Part shown: in pieces, positions 42,017 to 54,608 of the stretch
How positions within the stretch are numbered: the stretch's first letter is position 1
Layout of the letters: each line of letters begins with the position of its first letter
NCBI RefSeq assembly: GCF_932276165.1
Contig: NC_064000.1
Span: 2,356,001 to 2,420,000 of the forward strand
DNA: 64,000 bases
From: Plutella xylostella
Lineage: Eukaryota > Arthropoda > Insecta > Lepidoptera > Plutellidae
Reading direction: 5' to 3'
Made by a program: the position numbers and the translations under genes
The notes under the pieces: generated by a model
Databases searched by the model: none
What the model saw: only the letters and a program-made list of their open reading frames with translations
Told to the model about the DNA's origin: nothing

Positions 42017-42165
42017 GGGCCAATTTCTCCATAGTAAGTTATCTAACCGACAGGGATTGGTTCATGAATTATACGTCATCTCCATATAAAATTCATGACA
42101 GATGTGTCAAAAGTCAACCACTACTCCCTGGTTATGCTCTAACCGACTATGGAGAAATTGGCACT
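42017..42165. repeat. MITE copy b of the gtgccaatttctccatag family
   Basis: Ends gggccaatttctccatagta and gactatggagaaattggcac are inverted, with TTA at both sides, which suggests a PIF/Harbinger-like origin. Confidence 0.85.
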
Positions 42166-42480
42166 TAGTAGGTAAGATGGTGACTCATTCTGAACGAATT
42201 TTGTTCAAAGTTTTTTTTGTTTGTTATACAAACAAACAATATAGTTTCGTATACTTACATAATAATTATAAATATTGCACTTACTATAATCCCTTTTCGC
42301 AACTAGTTATATTATAATATAACAGTTGCCACATCTGGTGAAATTATTCAAACGACTGCTTATTATTGAAAATAAAAAAAAAATCTTGAACGTTCTTCGG
42401 GAGGTAAATATCAGTTTTACAAAACTTTCCTCATTAAATCTTTACTCCACATAAACATCACCCGGGACTATATAGTAGGG

Positions 42481-43445
42481 TTACTCTATACTGACGAAAA
42501 ACGAACGAACGAGAGATACCGTGCCATCGACACGTTTAATACAACGAGATAGAGTCGTGGCTCGCAAAGCAGCGATCCAAAACTTAGATTTCGTCATATT
42601 GTAGAGTGACCCCCCAGAGATCGGATTCCAGACTTTGCAGCAGAGATCCTTCATATCCAGGTGAAGGCCATTTCGGTCATTTGCTACTGAAAAGCAGAAG
42701 GTTATCTTCAATATTAAATCCATGGCAATTAATTCTACGGAGAAAAAGGGGGGTCAGTCTTTGTTCGGTACCGACGAACACTTTAATAATTGTATGTGGG
42801 TAGGTTCTTTTCTTATATTTGTATGTGGGTAGGTTCTTTTATTTTTGACAGTCTACTCAGTCGTTGTCAGCCTCTCGTCGGGTTATCTGCTCTTGTATTT
42901 TCGGCGCGGTCTCGATATTCGCAATATTTTTTTTTTTATGTATTTCATTTGTCATTATGTTTTATTTTATAACTTTATTTATATTGGTATATTTGTATTT
43001 TCGGTTAAATATTACCAGCTGCTATTAGGCATTATATTTGTGTATACGATTATAAGTGGACATGTGATTTTGTGTGTGAGAACCTCAAGATTAAAACGGA
43101 TTACTCAAGCATCGGGAGGGCCCTCCACGCCGAGCTTTGGACCTTGAACCATCACGTGAGCAAAAACCTATATAATATTTATTTTATTAAATATATTTAT
43201 CCAACAGTCTTGCTTACGAAAAAGTAAATTTCGGGTCTACGACTTTAGAGCTCCGAAAACTTGGCCATATGGCCAACACCAACAAACTTTAATAATGATT
43301 CTTGCGGTTTGTACATCGTACTTTTCCTCATCAATTTAGACTTTTTTTAGGCTATTTTTAACCGAATGTTAGCGTTGTATATAGCGTTAGTACTCCATCT
43401 CGTTTGACATGCTATCGTTCGTTCGTTTTTGCCCAGCTAGAGTAA
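42481..43445. mobile_element. Candidate non-autonomous DNA transposon
   Basis: ttactctatactgacgaaaa then acgaacgaacga on the left is roughly inverted on the right as tcgttcgttcgtttttgccc then agctagagtaa. About 965 bp. The centre shows direct copies of tgtatgtgggtaggttcttt at about 42792 and 42820. No transposase frame. The target duplication is unclear. Confidence 0.5.
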
Positions 43446-43575
43446 GGAAGAGGCCCCATTGCTTCGGTGCGTCGCCGCGCTGCCTTGTTTGCCATAATTA
43501 TAATTATCAGTGTCATGTCATAAAAAATATAGTGAGTAAAACGTAGCGCGGCAACGCATAATGGGGCCTTGCCCT
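43443..43575. repeat. Palindromic MITE (aggccccat...atggggcct)
   Basis: gaagaggccccattgcttcg is inverted as gcataatggggccttgccct, and gcgtcgccgcgct pairs with agcgcggcaacgc. It directly adjoins the right end of the previous element. Confidence 0.75.
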
Positions 43576-44372
43576 AACCCTACAAAACCAACGTTGTAAA
43601 TGGTCCTAGACCAGGGGTCACGGTTTTTCAGATGCTATTTTTGTTCTTAATTACTGGATAATGAAGTAATTGCCTCTGTGGGCCGAGGTGGTGATCTCTG
43701 AATTCCTCAGTAGCAAGGTCGTAAGGTGATTCATCCTGAATGTAACAGTGTCACGTAATAGTGGACCAACGGAAATACGTTGACGCAAGAGGTCAATCTG
43801 AACAATTCTAGTAATGCGACTATTGGAAATACACGAAAAAAATATGGTTCTCCATAGTAAAAAGTCCACAAAGAACATCAAAAATCTTATGGGGAATCAT
43901 TATTTTTCAATTGAGAATCTTATTATTTTGAAGTCGGTTGAACATTGCATAATTTTGTTTGATTGTACTAGATTTTAAACTGTAGTGTTATACTCAATTG
44001 AGTACATCGACAGAAGATGGGACAGCTATTATCAAAGTGAACTTTACAAAAGAGTTTCAAAGTCACACTCTTTTTTTCATGACTTCATAGATGGACTTAA
44101 CTTGTCTGTTTCCATTCCATAGCGAGAAACAAGTCGCCAACTCGCCACATTGCAACGTGAGAGCTATATTGATGTCAGCGGTGTATTGATTGAGTTCTGA
44201 CCCACTGACCGTTAGTAATGTGTCATGACGTGTGTCAGTATCTCAGTATCACCCACTTGAAGATGCGTCCAATTGAACGAGCAAAGTGTAATGAGGCTGT
44301 GAGTTAGTTGCTAGTTTAATTACTTAGGTATTGATTGCATCATCGACATTGCATAGGTATAGGTGGCTGCGT

Positions 44373-44708
44373 CCGTAGTCGAGCGGGCTTCAGTGATCGT
44401 AACTGATCGCTGAGGTTAAGCAACAACTGACACGGTCAGCCATTGGATGGGTGACCAATTTCAAGTGGTGCTTTTCTGGACGCTTCCGTGCTTCGGACGG
44501 CACGTTAAGCCGTGGGTCCCGGTTGCTGCTTCGGCAGCAGTCGTTAAGCCTAGTCAGAGGCCTTCGGGCGGCTTGAAAACATCTGACAGTCGGGTTGCCC
44601 ACTTACCCGACAACTCTTGGCCAGCGTGGTGGACTAGGCCTAAACCCTTCCTTCATTGGAAGGAGACCCGTGCCCCAGCAGTGGGGACGTACCTAATGGG
44701 TCGTGATG
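44373..44708 (+). mobile_element. 5S rRNA-derived SINE
   Basis: The head (gctgaggttaagcaac ... ttggatgggtgacc) resembles the internal promoter region of 5S rRNA, with a box-C-like stretch, so this looks like a SINE3-type element. The body contains hairpins (gcttccgtgcttcggacggc, gctgcttcggcagcag) and a tail shared with the fragment at 24207-24288. Flanked by the 12-bp direct repeat aggtggctgcgt (44361-44372 and 44709-44720). Non-coding. Confidence 0.8.
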
Positions 44709-45018
44709 AGGTGGCTGCGTTATTGCCTACTGTACCCAAATGATTGCAAGTGTGACTTTAGGTAACATTTGTTGAGTATCTGATGGATCAGTTCTGTAAC
44801 GTACATTGTCAAAGAAGTACGCTGAAAATGCATCTTATGGTTATGATCCAGCAATATGATGTTTATATTACTTATGTCCTTAGGATAATCGATACGTCAT
44901 ATATTTTTATTTACTTTAAGTAAGTATAAACAGTAATTAAGTATTAGTATACTTACTCAAATTCTTAAACAAAATAGCTTTTTTGTGTTTCATTAAACCT
45001 CAGTAGATACGAGTAGGT

Positions 45019-45073
45019 ACCACGTTGGGCGCCACTTTTGAGTTACCACAATAATAACTGGCACCCAACGTGG
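45019..45073. repeat. Strong hairpin resembling a retroelement primer site
   Basis: ccacgttgggcgcca and tggcacccaacgtgg are inverted with one mismatch around a 24-base loop. Each arm resembles the tggcgcccaacgtgg primer-binding sequence of some LTR retrotransposons, but no LTR or pol frame is near. Confidence 0.5.
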
Positions 45074-45343
45074 GACAATTTTTGTTTCTTTTTCAAGAAA
45101 GTTTTAAATTGGTGAAAGGACTAGCCATCGTGCCCAGATTATAGAAAGACTATCAAGTATAAGGCAAGCCGAATACTATATATTCGCTACGTCACGAATT
45201 GCCATTTGCTATACACCCATTGCGCTGTGATTTCAGTATTCTTTAATTTGCGACAGCTTTACTAATAGGAGGGCCTCTTACGGAACCCCTGGCTTCCGCA
45301 GAACACTAGTCTCGAAACGCTATGTACAGTCGATACAAAAATG

Positions 45344-45560
45344 CACTCGCGAGCAATGAAAAAGTGATAAAAGCACCAAATTACTCCTAAATAGAAAGGC
45401 AGTGATTAATCTTATAATGCCGCCGTCTGCAATATTGAAGTGCATTTAACAGCGCCTCTAAATTTTACCCACTAGTCACAAACGTGAATATTTTGATCAA
45501 ATTGTAAATGTAACATGAATTGACATTTTGTAAGTGGAACTTTTTCTTTGCTCGTGAGTG
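45344..45560. repeat. Diverged copy of the cactcacg MITE
   Basis: Ends cactcgcgagcaatgaaaaa and ctttttctttgctcgtgagt are inverted. Same family as 38183-38419. Flanking TA is kept only on the right. Confidence 0.65.
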
Positions 45561-46789
45561 TATAACTAAGGTTCTTACTTAGGTCATGCATACATAGTAA
45601 ATAGACGGGAGTGTTACATCTAAGTACCTATCTAACAGGATTACATGCCTATAATATGTTGTAAATATATGTTAGTATAGTAGACAATAAATGCATTCAA
45701 ATTGCTTATAAACTCCGTGCCTAGTTGTGCTAGGGTCTACCTAGTACCTAGACCTACCTACTAGTCACAGAAATAACGAACACTACCTAAGCTTACATAA
45801 CAAAAACTTCTACACCAAACACGAACATTAAGAAATCACGCACCCTAACACGAAGTGTAAGAAACGTTTATAATAATGAGTGGGAAAATAAACATAGGTC
45901 ACGTGTGCACACCCCATGGACCACGTGACCAGGAATTTATTGAAAATGGTGTCTGGAGCTGACCTTCTAGCGCATCCGTGGCCCGCGCCGCGCACAATCA
46001 ATAACACCTCTACAGACATGTGGACTTTCGCCACAGAAAAACCTCTTTTCGCACAAAAAACCGTTTTTGAATCACTAGCAAATTTTCGGACGCAATATTT
46101 TGTACCACCGAACTTCTTTTTAATAGATCCAGCCTTTTTTCAGAATAGAAATAGGTTAACTTCCAAATAGGTTGCGGTCCGTTTATAATTCGTTAACTAA
46201 TCAGCTCACGTGTCTAATATGCAGTTGTTTTTAGACTATTTATTTGCATATTTCGAATTAGTTGCTGAAATACTGTAAATAACGTGAATTACTACTTAAA
46301 TCTTATTTTTACAGCTGGTTAAACAATATTCTTCTCGACAGGCTGAAAATAACACTCGCTGTGGAAAAGAAAAAACTACGAAAGAGAAAAGAAAACAAAC
46401 GTACTTTCTCCTGAACTCAGGATGTGCAGGAAATGTCACTGGCCATTAGCAAACTCAATTATTTTTCCGACGTGTTTTTCAAATTTTTCATTCGTATCTC
46501 GAACGACGACGTTCGCGAGATGTACGCGCCACGGGCGAGCTCAACCGACTACCGGCACAGACACAATATTAGTGACGGCCGGGCTACATTTACAAAACTA
46601 CACTTTTGTCGATAGTTCGATGAACTTCAGTTTCAGTTACAAAATAAGTATTTATACTGGTTAATCTTTTTCATCATCATAGTCTTTTGGAGATCTATAG
46701 GTTGGTTAATGGTGAAATCTTATCAGTGAAGTTTCATTATGTGGCCAACTGTGAAATCGCGAAACACGCGATAACATCGTCGAACAATA
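45561..46789. other. Unassigned AT-rich stretch
   Basis: No gene that I can support. Two short GC-richer spots (45960-46020 and 46500-46580) contain chance frames on both strands. No repeats with clear ends. Confidence 0.4.
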
Positions 46790-46950
46790 AGTTGTCGACC
46801 TCGCCCTAACATGACGTAGCACAGCCCTATTGGTGACGTCACGTCTCCTGGGGGTGCAGGAAGGATTGAGCATGCGCGGGAAAATTCCGCCATCTTTGTT
46901 TTCTTTCGGCCGTTTCCGTCATACTTCGGGAAACCTCGGAGGGTAAGGTT
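46790..46950 (+). promoter_or_regulatory. Promoter-like GC-rich segment with a possible 5' leader exon
   Basis: Holds gacgtcacgtc (CRE-like), gcatgcgcggg (NRF1-like) and gccatctttg (YY1-like), then a possible splice donor cggagg|gtaagg at about 46940. Such motif combinations mark housekeeping promoters in animals. No matching coding exon was found downstream on the plus strand within the window, so it may serve a non-coding RNA or an alternative leader, or be chance. Confidence 0.3.
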
Positions 46951-47805
46951 GGTAGATTGTGCAATATCAGAGATTTTATAGTAATTTTTCAGATTTCAGA
47001 TTTGCGTCATCATACCGGTCTACGCATCTGGCCTATTTTATGACGTCATTGGAATAAATAATGTGGAATATAGGTATTTTACGGAGTTATTTAAATAAAA
47101 AGAAAAGATTCATCCAAATAAATATTATTATTATTACCTACCATACTAGTAATCTCAGTATGCTCAGTCTTAGTACCCACATAGTTACATTTTATTCATA
47201 CGTAATAGATCTTCTGATATTGATGATGAATGTTTTTCAGTTAGGTATTATCTCTTGTTTCAGTGGTCGACTATGCATATATTATGCAAGATATGGTGGT
47301 GTGTGTATAGGGTGATGTAGAGATTGTAGAGCTCATTAGGGGGTTTGTTAGTGTTTAAAAATAATACATTGAGATGTCAGAGGGCCTTCCCTATAAGCCT
47401 TTATGTATGGATAAGAGGAGAATGGCGTTTTTGTTAATCAATGTATTATAATACCTACTTAAATAGTGGTGACAAGGATTAGACATTAGACATGTAGGTA
47501 CCTGCATTGTACATTACTGTCAAGAATCATGATACACTGACCAAAATACTTCATAGGTAGGGAAAATAAAGGGAAGTTTTATTTTTAGTTTAGGAAGTAT
47601 TAATTATATCTAATTACTTCATCCTCCGAATGAGTAGGTAACTCAGAGTGGGCCAACTAGTAAAACGTTTATACCTAATAGTAAATTTACTAGTAAGTAC
47701 ACATTTGGAAAATTCCACTAATTATTATCACCAATGAAATCGCGGTAAAAACAATTGTTTTATTTATGTGTAGGTAAGTACTAAATTTAACTCATTCATT
47801 CATTT
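46951..47805. other. Unassigned AT-rich stretch left of the LINE nest
   Basis: No coding or repeat structure with clear ends. Contains short tandem-like tta and taggta motifs only. Confidence 0.4.
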
Positions 47806-48052
47806 TCATTCATTTATTTATTGAATAAGAAATTACACAAAAAAATACAATATGCCTAATACAAGCAGCAGAAATCCATTAAGGGTTTAAGAGCTACTTA
47901 ATAGTAAAATATTTTTATATCACATGCATTATTTAACAAGTAGGTATATTAGTAATTAGCTAGTAGTTATCACTTATGGTAGGTATTTAGTTATTAAATA
48001 TTATAAGTTAAGTTAACACAATTCAATGAGATAGTTAAGAATACAGCACAGA

Positions 48053-49404
48053 TTACAATAAGTTTTTTATGAAACATCTCTTCAGTTGTTTTTTATAACC
48101 ACAATTTAAGTATACACTTTGCATATCTAGGGGCAATTCATTAATGGTTTTGGGCAGTAAGTATCTCCAATGTCTCATCCCAAAGCAATTCCGATATTTA
48201 GGCAAGATACATTTTTTTGTTGATGTTAAAATTCGAAGTGCTTTGGGGCGGGATTTATAAACTATTTGGGAAATATGATGATTTTCTTCTTTTAAAATTG
48301 ACAACTTAATTTTTTCTTCTATTGGTAGGACTTTACAAAACTTAAACAGTTGTGTGTAGTTATCTTTAAATTTATTCTTGATGTTTATTGGGACAATGGT
48401 TTTTAACATTCTTATCTGTAATTTATATATTTTTTCTATGTAAGTTTTATATGTACGGCCATAGCTACCTAGTCCGTAGCTAATTATGGAATCTGCAAGT
48501 GCAAGATATAACATACGTAGTGTCCTATAAGGTATCTTATATTTTAGTAGGTATAGTTTACTTAGGATAGAACGTAATTTATTACAAATATAATTGATGT
48601 GTGGTTCCCAGTTAAATTTATGGTCAATAATGAGGCCTATATACATATGGTTTTTCACAAATTCAAGTTTAGGGCAGTTGCACACAGGGTTGTTATTAGA
48701 GTGGAGACAGTCGTGGAGGTGGGCAGTGATAGTCGGCTCGTAGTCACTTCCTGTTCTTAGGTGAGCAGAATGTATATGCATAGCTTTGGTTTTTTGCGCG
48801 TTTATAGTGAGGCCTACATCATGTGCCCACCTGCACAGCTGGTCGAAACTACGTTGTAGTGCGCACTCGGCCTTACGTAAACATGTATTTGAAACAAGTA
48901 AACACGTATCATCTGCAAATTGGTATACCGAACCCTACTCCAGCACATTACTCATGTCATTTACATACAGCAGGTACTCAGTCGGGCCCAGTATGGATCC
49001 CTGTGCCGTTCCTTGATGTGTCAAAATATGGTTGCTATATGTATCGGATATCTTCACAGTTGTTTTTCTATTTTTATGATAATCTTTAAACCAGTCTAGG
49101 AGAGGGCCCTGTACACCATTCTGCGATAACTTTTTATATAAGGTATTATATTGTAGGGTATCAAACGCCTTACTGAAGTCAATGAACACCGCAAGTACAT
49201 GTTGTCTATTGTGCAGGTGATCATTGACCTCATTAGTGAATTGACACAGTAGTTGGGAGGTACTCCGGCCTCTCTGAAACCCAAATTGTGTGTTATTTAT
49301 AATATGCTGATTACCTAGGTATTTATTGAGCTCGTCGCCGAAGTATCTCTCAACTATCTTATCTATACATGACAATATAGTTATGGGTCTATAGTTATTA
49401 TAGT
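48053..49404 (-). pseudogene. LINE ORF2, 3' part (reverse transcriptase and C-terminus)
   Basis: Minus-strand frame with reverse-transcriptase blocks: YRPITILSCIDKI, TQFGFQRGRSTSQLL, AVFIDFSKAFDTL, HQGTAQGSILGP, YVNDM and the catalytic QFADDTCLL. A conserved C-terminal segment follows (GLTINAQKTKAMH, MYIGLIIDHKFNW, PKTINELPLDMQ). One in-frame TAG at 48932-48934 lies between YVNDMSNVLE and GSVYQFADD. Otherwise open. It is the continuation of 54466-52883 across the inserted DNA element. Confidence 0.85.
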
Positions 49405-49408
49405 CAGT

Positions 49409-52400
49409 GGGTGATTCTCAAATTACGCGATTTAGGTATGTCCAAGCCATAAAATACATGAAATTGATAGTTTTATACCAGGATGTATTTTTTTTTAAAT
49501 AATGTATCTTGTGACCGTTTTTATACATTAGTAATGTAATGCATAAATTTATAAGGAAAGCTACAATGATTTTTTAAAACTCAATATCATAAGTTCTTTG
49601 GCGCGTCCTTCACTTGATTTAATTTTTAGGTCAAGAAAAACTCACTTTTTATAGTAAAATAAGCTTATGATTTATATGTTATCATTATAACAGATACTTA
49701 TGGTAATTGTAAATTAGGTTTCTATTCACTTTTAGGCTTAGTTTTAAAAAATATAACGCATTCAATTTTGTCCGAGAAAAAAAACTAACTTCTTTGGCGT
49801 AACGATACCGTCTTCCTACTCTGCGTTTAAACGATCACCGGACATAATCACCATGCGTCCCTCACCCTTCAGTCCCCTACTATCTTCGACCAGGAGCAGA
49901 GGAGCGTAAGTTTACGGAGTATGAAGAAAATTTTTTTTTTTTGCGCCATAACCGGTTTTGGTCAGGTACGTGCCTAATTTCTTCGATTGTTACATTCATG
50001 CTATTATTTGTTTTTGTTGCATACATATTTTTGTCCACGTATGTCTATTCAAACAGTATGCACGTGTCAATAAGAGGTTCCAATTGTACATCAGCTTTCT
50101 GTAAAAATAAATTTTTAAGTGATGATTTCTAATTTCGTTGGCAATAATTTCTTTGGATTTCTTTGGCATTCTGCGCCAACGAAATTAGTTTTGATACAAA
50201 GAAATTAGTATTGAGTATGAAACACCATTAATAACGCTAACTTTATGCATTCAATGTCTATTATGGTTGATTCTCTCATCATCATCATCAGCCAATAATC
50301 ATCCACTAGACATAGGCCTCTCCCAAGGAGCGCCACAACACTCGGTTCTTGGCCTTCCTCATCCAACTACTACCGGCTACCCGCCTAAGGTCGTCAGTCC
50401 AGCGGGCAGGAGGGCGTCCCACGCTGCGGTTGCCTGTTCGTGGTCTCCACTCGAGAACTCGTCTACCCCAACGGTTATCGGTTCTTCGCCAGATATGACA
50501 AGCCCACTGCCACTTCTGGTTGCATATTTTGACAGCTATGTTGGTAAACTTAGTCCTCTGACGGATAACCTCATTTCTGATACGATCCATCAGAGAAACC
50601 CCAAGCATAACTAGAGAGTTATGCTTGGGGTTTCTATGGAGAGCCATAGCACGCTGAGCGACTTTAAATCGGTGGACCAGTCCTACCGTCAGTGTCCACG
50701 TCTCAGCACCATACGTCATCACTAGCAGGACGCACTGGTTGAAGACTTTTGTCTTCGGGCTCTGAGGTATGGACGAGGAGAATATGTGACGAAGTTTCCC
50801 GAAAGCAGCCCAACCCAGTTGGATGCGCCTTGCAGCCTTCTTGTCCAAGTTGCTTCTGCCTAGCCGAATAGTCTGCCCGAGGTAGACATATTCTTGCACA
50901 ACTTCGATTGTTGCCTCACCAACGACGACCGGCTCCGGTTTGATGTGAGCATTGTACACGACTTTCGTCTTGTCCAATTTCATACCGAGGCCTACACGTT
51001 GGGAAGCAGCATTTAGGCCACTTAGCATCCAGCTAAGTTCCTGCAGAGATTCTGCCATAACAACGATGTCGTCCGCGAAGCGGAGGTGTGACATGTACTC
51101 GCCATTTATACATATGCCATGTCCTTTCCAGTCCAACGTCTTAAAGACATCCATTGAATTGGTGAACAGTTTCGGAGATATCACATCCCCCTGTCTCATT
51201 CCACGTTTCAGTTGGATAGGTCTTGTCTTGTGGTCCTGTACTTGGACAGTCATAGTAGCGGCATTGTACAGACACCTCAACACCTCGATATAGCGCCAGT
51301 CGATTTGGCATCTCTGCAAGGATTCCAAAACTGCTTAAGTCTCGATGTAGTCGAAGGCTTTTTCATAGTCCACAAAGGCTAGATACAGAGGCTGATTATA
51401 CTCCTCGGTCTTCTGTATAATCTACCTTACTGTGTGGATGTGGTCTATTGTACTAAAGCCTTTTTGAAATCCAGCCTGCTCCGGGTGCTGAAACTCGTCT
51501 AACTTTTGGGCAAGACCATTCGTGATAACCCTTGAGAACAGCTTGTATACATGGCTTAAAAGCGAGATCGGTCTATAGTTCTTCAGAAGGGTTTGGTCAC
51601 CCTTCTAAAGAACTGTAGTCCTCTCTAGAAGCTGGTGTTGACAACTCCAATTTGGTGCAGTGTGGGACGAAGGGTCGACTTCACCAGACATCTCCTCTCC
51701 AGCTTGAAGTTGATGTTCAGAGTGCCTCGGAGAAGTCGGTGATCACTCCCAGTTTTAAACCTATTGATCACTGGAAAATATCTGAAAATGTGCAGCTTGT
51801 CAGTCATAATGAAGTCTTTTTCGTTTTTCGTCCTACCATCGGGGCTTGCCCATGTCCACTTCCTCTGGGGCCGATTCTCAAAGAAAGAATTCATCAGAAA
51901 GAAAGCCCCTCCCTTTCCACGAAGTCTACAAGCATTTGCCCTCTCTGGTTTCTGCTACCAAAGCCATGATGTCATACCCTCGATTCGTCGCATTCTTGTA
52001 CTCCCACTTTGGCGTTGAAGTCCCACATCACAACGGTGTATTGGGTCCTAGCAGTACACGTGATGCCCTAGAGATATCCTCGTATACTGCTTCGACTTCT
52101 GTGTCAGAGTGTGCCGAGGTTGGTGCATATACCTGTACGACCTTCAAGAAATACCTCTCGGTTAGTTTAAGTACTAGGTACGCTACCCGATTTGACACAC
52201 TGCTGATCTCCACTACGTTGTTGACAAGGGTCTTGTACGCCACCTTGGGACAGTTGGTCGCCCTCCTGATGGTAGAACATGTGGCCGGACTCCAGGGACA
52301 TCGTGTCCTCGTCCTCTTTACACTTTTTTATACCGGTGACGCTCCTGCCCATCGCCGGCCTATGGAATTTAGAGTAGCTGTTTTTGGATAGTTATACTGC

Positions 52401-52878
52401 CATCATCCGGTCGCCAGAGCCTCGTCTGTTATTTAGCAGAGTGCACCACGGGCAGGTGAGGTTGGCAATTGGTTCATTCGGATGTTTAGAACCCTTGCAC
52501 CCTTACGTGATCAGGTAATTATGTTAAAAACAAATAAAGATATGCGTGATTGTTGTGTATTATTTGCAATCTACGTATAAAACTAATTTCTTTAAAATAT
52601 TTTCTAATTTCTTTGTTCTTAAAACTAACTTCTTTGGGACCTTTTATAATTTCTTTGGTGTGTTTTCTAATTTCATTGGTGCTAATCTAATTTCATTGGC
52701 CCAAAATTGTTTAAAATCGCTGTAACTTTGAATCGGCTCGATAGATTTCAGGGCCAATAAGAGATAACTAAAGAGGTCTAAAGCCTCTACAATATGTGGG
52801 GTATAATATTCAAACAACATGAAAAAAAAATTGCGCCAAAGAAATTATGCTTTTGGAGCCATTTTTGGAGAATCACCC
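49409..52878. mobile_element. DNA transposon with 4-bp target duplication and clustered subterminal repeats
   Basis: Ends gggtgattctcaaa and ttggagaatcaccc are inverted, and the LINE target cagt is duplicated on both sides (49405-49408 and 52879-52882). Both ends carry many copies of a motif close to taatttctttggcgc in either orientation, at least a dozen in all (for example near 49588, 49785, 50128-50205, 52580-52700 and 52835). No transposase was found. Internal sequence from about 50275 to 52440 is an RTE LINE. The 4-bp duplication fits groups such as Chapaev, Sola or Ginger, but the superfamily is undetermined. Confidence 0.8.
50275..52440 (-). pseudogene. RTE-type LINE, degraded ORF (endonuclease and reverse transcriptase)
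   Basis: On the minus strand the 5' part shows broken endonuclease pieces (KVVQVYAPTSAHSDTEVEAVY near 52150, GSDHRLLRGTLNINF near 51730). Then come reverse-transcriptase blocks: EQAGFQKGFSTIDHIHTV, AFVDYEKAFD, an open 340-codon stretch 51328-50306 with RGMRQGDVISPKLF, LRFADDIVVMAES and YVYLGQTI, and an R/W-rich C-terminus (NRSVGRPPARWTDDLRR). Frameshifts and stops interrupt the 5' half. The 3' end is a (TGA)n tail at 50275. The 5' boundary near 52440 is approximate. Confidence 0.85.
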
Positions 52879-52882
52879 CAGT

Positions 52883-54466
52883 ATGATTACCTTTCTTAAA
52901 TATAGGCCGTATAATGCCAATCTTTAATTTGTCCGGGTACTGCGATGTAGTAATACAACTATTTATTAAGTGAGTGATGACTGGAGTTATTTCTTTATTT
53001 ATATACTTTAAATCGGATGCTCTGATCCCATCGTACCCGGGGCTTTTTTTCTCATTTATATGACTTATTATTTTAGTTACAATTTCTTCACTTGCTTTTT
53101 TTAGGCGCATAGTAGTACTAGGTGTTATTTCATAGTTTATCGAATTCAAAATAGGCATGTTACAAGAGTTACTGATGTTTGACGCATTGTTTTCGAACTC
53201 GTTTGCGAACCTGTTAGCCAAGTCGCATTTATTTTGGTCAAAATATTTTAATAAGATAGTATCAATCGAGTTGCTTAAGTTCCCGCATAAGTTATTTATT
53301 ATTGTCCAGACCTTTTTCGAATTTTTAAAGTTACTGCATATTTCATTATAGTAGAAGTTGTTTTTAGTCTTGTTAATATATTTATTAGTTTTATTACGGT
53401 ATTTGTTGTATAGTATTCTATCATTTATATCATTAGTTTTCAACCATATTTTAAGGAGCCTGTCTCTGGTCTGAATAATTTTTTTTATTTCTTTATTAGC
53501 CCATTTACAGTTCTGTCTTTTGTTTTGTTCATTTATTTTTACATATGTCGTGCAACTTTGGTAAATTGTGTGGAAATTATTAACTATAGAATTTAATATA
53601 TCTTCTGGTGTTTGGTAATTCAGTGTAGGGGTCCAATCAATTTGCTTTAATTGAAGTATAACTTGTTTATTGTCGATTCGTTTTCTGAATGCTGGGGGGC
53701 GGCCAGTGCATGTACTTTGAGAATAAACTATGGTGCATCCGATGATGTAGTGATCGGCTAGTGCTACAGTTATAACGGCCGGAAGTACCTGGTATGACCC
53801 GGTACATCGTGTAAAAATATGATCAATGCAAGATTTAGTTATCTTACTGCCTTTTTTTTCTACTCGCGTATATTGCGTTATTCCGCATTCCAAGCCCTTT
53901 TCACTTAGACAGTTCAAATAGGTACATTTGTAGTTGTTTTGTTGTTTAAGATCTATATTGATGTCGCCGGTCATGAAAATATTTTCATTATTAAATTTCC
54001 CTAGTGTGCGGTTTAATTCGTTGATAAAACTGGTTTTACAACCATCGGGTGGACGATATATTGAGCATAATATTGTTTTGTAGGCGTTATCACACTCAAT
54101 GGTACCCATTAGTGATTCAAAGTTGATAGTTTTTGTTTGATATGGAGTGAATTTTAATCTATTGTGAATAAATAATATGATTCCCCCACCTTTCCTATGT
54201 TCCCTTAGGTTAGTGAACATGGTATAGTTATCTAATTCGAAGAATGATTTATATTTATCCTTAATATTAGCCTCTGTTATTGTTATGATATCTATTATAC
54301 GATTACTAGTCGATACAATGTATTCTAAGTGAGAAAAGTTTTTTATCATAGATCGTATGTTTATATTTAAGGTTACAAGTGACTGGCAATCAGCTGGAAT
54401 TGAGACTAGATAATTATTCCAGCTATCGAATGTACCTTCATTCATATTACTACAATTATCGTCCAT
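52883..54466 (-). pseudogene. LINE ORF2, 5' part (endonuclease and start of reverse transcriptase)
   Basis: Starts at ATG 54466. The AP-type endonuclease has LNINIRSM, ITEANIKD, GGGIILFIHNRL, CSIYRPPDG, FMTGDINIDL, SCIDHIFTR and LADHYIIGC, the usual order of catalytic blocks. A linker and the first reverse-transcriptase segment follow (NEKKSPGYDGI, PDKLKIGIIRPIFKKGNH), and the frame then runs into the inserted transposon at 52878. Open throughout, so it decayed only through the insertion. Confidence 0.88.
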
Positions 54467-54608
54467 TTAGCAATCCAGTAATAATAATAATATTATTATC
54501 AGTAAGATATTAAAGTATGGAGTAAGTATTAGAGGACTATTACCTGTAGTAACAGAAGTAGGTTAGACCATAATAGTAATTAAGTATACAATTGAAGAAT
54601 AGTACCTC

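Noticed and set aside
46422..46664. Short Cys-rich protein
   Set aside because: No conserved spacing of Cys, no splice context, and two overlapping frames compete; cannot be supported.
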